From Candidatus Denitrolinea symbiosum (lineage in GTDB: Bacteria > Chloroflexota > Anaerolineae > Anaerolineales > Villigracilaceae): a stretch of 64,000 bases of DNA. Position numbers and translations under genes: made by a program. How positions within the stretch are numbered: the stretch's first letter is position 1; the number at the start of each line of letters is the position of its first letter. The stretch lies in NCBI GenBank assembly GCA_017312345.1, contig BLAA01000001.1, positions 992,001 to 1,056,000 on the forward strand, read 5' to 3'. Of this stretch, positions 63,801 to 64,000 are shown in pieces. The notes beneath the pieces are model-generated. The model was not told the DNA's origin, made no database searches, and saw only the letters and a list, made by a program, of their open reading frames with translations.

Positions 63801-64000
63801 TTCACGTTGGGAAGCGTTCTTGGCGAGCAATCGCCGCGAAACGACAAAAGCCACATCCTCGCGAACGATACGAACCTGCTGATAGCGGTCGCGCACGCGG
63901 CGGATCGAATCGGCAGCGAACTGAAAACGCGGGTTGTCGAAAAGCGACTCTTGAATCCCAGCCACGAAGCGTAGATCCGACACGGCGCAGGTTTCCCCGA
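60900..64000 (-). CDS. DUF6079 (BrxC/PglY-like) ATPase, partial at window edge
   Basis: The last 1033 codons are visible. The frame stays open to base 64000, so the start and the N-terminal Walker A/B lie outside; the GTG at 63983 is internal. VAGIQESLFDNPRFQFAAD, VREDVAFVVSRRLL and ELFPVHPAYLEMFERV are hallmark stretches of DUF6079 P-loop proteins, the BrxC/PglY class of BREX loci. Long coiled-coil C-terminal parts include a zinc pair CPHCGFDP near the end. The protein probably provides ATP-driven DNA engagement for the island. The TCATTGCGAG repeat follows its stop. Confidence 0.82.
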   Translation of the reverse strand, partial: GETCAVSDLRFVAGIQESLFDNPRFQFAADSIRRVRDRYQQVRIVREDVAFVVSRRLLAKNASQRERIRTYLEKFSSLYELMAERMDEFIELFPVHPAYLEMFERVTVIEKRQALKAISQEMRRILNDDVPQDQVGLLSFDAFWRLIQEDPSYRSTPEIREVMDKSQVLEERIKNAMSPIYRDAALRVVHALSLHRLTTGDLRAPIGLTPKELRDRLCLYLPIPEADAAFLLTSVESVLQEISRAVSGQFISHNRENDQYYLDLDKDVDFDALIEQRAAVLEEEVLDRYYFDALRRILELSESTYRPGFRIWQTEIPWSGHGMTRDGYVFLGARDERSHTQPERDFYIHFLSLFKQNGKKDAPKDDEVFFLLHAPDDLFHQNLRLYAGAREMAAISSGSNKTQYERKADQFLSTITRWLRENFAHAFDVRYGKSSHNVAESWGEYRLARAESSLRDQVYQLTSAILNNYFQKKYRDYPSFGRIQLTQLSLPQACQAALRALAGGPLNQQAQSILEGLELIRIGEGQPAYTGAESKYASAILSRLEALGAGRVLNRKELIGVDPRRERELTFNLEPELLMVVLAALLRQGEITLTWMGRTFTSDDLDEVARIEVNDLTHFSTIARPKPVPEQSLKALFEGLGLPVEWVSDSSQHERAAQDVSRLAESELPRLAMALDNLREGLRYLGEMILSAEESQQWRKELEGYRDLLQALERLNTPGRLRQFGLSVSEVRAKLKGRETLQRLSQMRELLQALQPHLNYVTRAELRLPASHPWQAEANRLRQEQIRWLRDPKTRSDPSLYSRLNGGLSNLRSAYMDAYLQLHQSARLDRAGDERKRSLTQDPRWRQLLALQEVSILPESEFRRLQQTFNDSLRACPVLTKDDLREHTECPHCGFDPRAEGGRKSVHETLDTVLQELDRLHTSWVTRLREELQKPEVSEDVALLKSPYREQIQSFIRDGKLPVSVSQIFVQSVNDALQGLEKVVLNGTEFLLALTQAGMPCTVEELYQRLDTLLQKQLGDKKRDKIRIELDW

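Overview
The window looks like part of a genome from the phylum Chloroflexota, probably class Anaerolineae. This is inferred from gene style and not from a marker gene: two LysM/M23 cell-wall proteins with proline-rich linkers, a TIGR01906/DUF1461 membrane protein, an XRE-ATPase-TPR regulator, a surface protein with a long Thr-Pro linker, and palindromic repeats of the CCCTCACCCC / TCATTGCGAG types. No rRNA, tRNA or CRISPR array was recognised.

0-15.5 kb is ordinary chromosome-like content. It holds an M23/LysM protein, a DUF1461 protein, two tandem FtsX-type permeases with a LolD/MacB-type ATPase that carries a C-terminal YHS domain, a second M23/LysM protein whose HxH motif reads HLD, a collapsed L,D-transpeptidase, an ABC-2 exporter pair, a cupin, a large XRE-ATPase-TPR regulator, a small membrane protein, an SDR-type epimerase and a duplicated-domain lipoprotein.

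16.2-33.8 kb (minus strand) reads as one conjugation / type IV secretion-like cluster. From promoter-proximal to distal it encodes a secreted beta-sandwich protein, an unknown protein, CpaB-, CpaE- and CpaF/VirB11-like proteins, an unknown helical protein, a VirB4-like ATPase, a VirD4/TraG-like coupling ATPase, three very small coupled genes (two of them single-pass membrane proteins), and a Thr-Pro-rich surface protein. It is interrupted at 24.1-27.9 kb by a MITE-like element with a 4-bp target duplication and two AT-richer plus-strand genes of unknown function, probably a cargo module.

34.2-48.5 kb (plus strand) is a compact DNA-processing operon that starts at a near-consensus sigma-70 promoter. 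It encodes a CHC2/Toprim primase-like protein, SSB, a DnaN-type sliding clamp, a RadC-like protein, about ten small accessory proteins of unknown function and a 1106-aa DNA methyltransferase-helicase fusion. Many spacers carry a hairpin followed directly by a T-rich stretch and a Shine-Dalgarno sequence. With the divergent secretion cluster this looks like an integrated conjugative element or large plasmid with its own replication proteins.

48.7-64 kb (minus strand) is a defence island: a DUF6079 (BrxC/PglY-like) ATPase running off the window edge, a DUF1156-like DNA methyltransferase, a 1193-aa protein of unknown family, a 1661-aa DEAD/DEAH helicase with a DUF1998-type C-terminus, and a 232-aa protein. 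The composition resembles BREX type 3, but no PglZ phosphatase is seen in the window. The unknown 1193-aa protein occupies the slot between methylase and helicase. This island and the 24.4-27.9 kb pair are the best candidates for an undescribed system.
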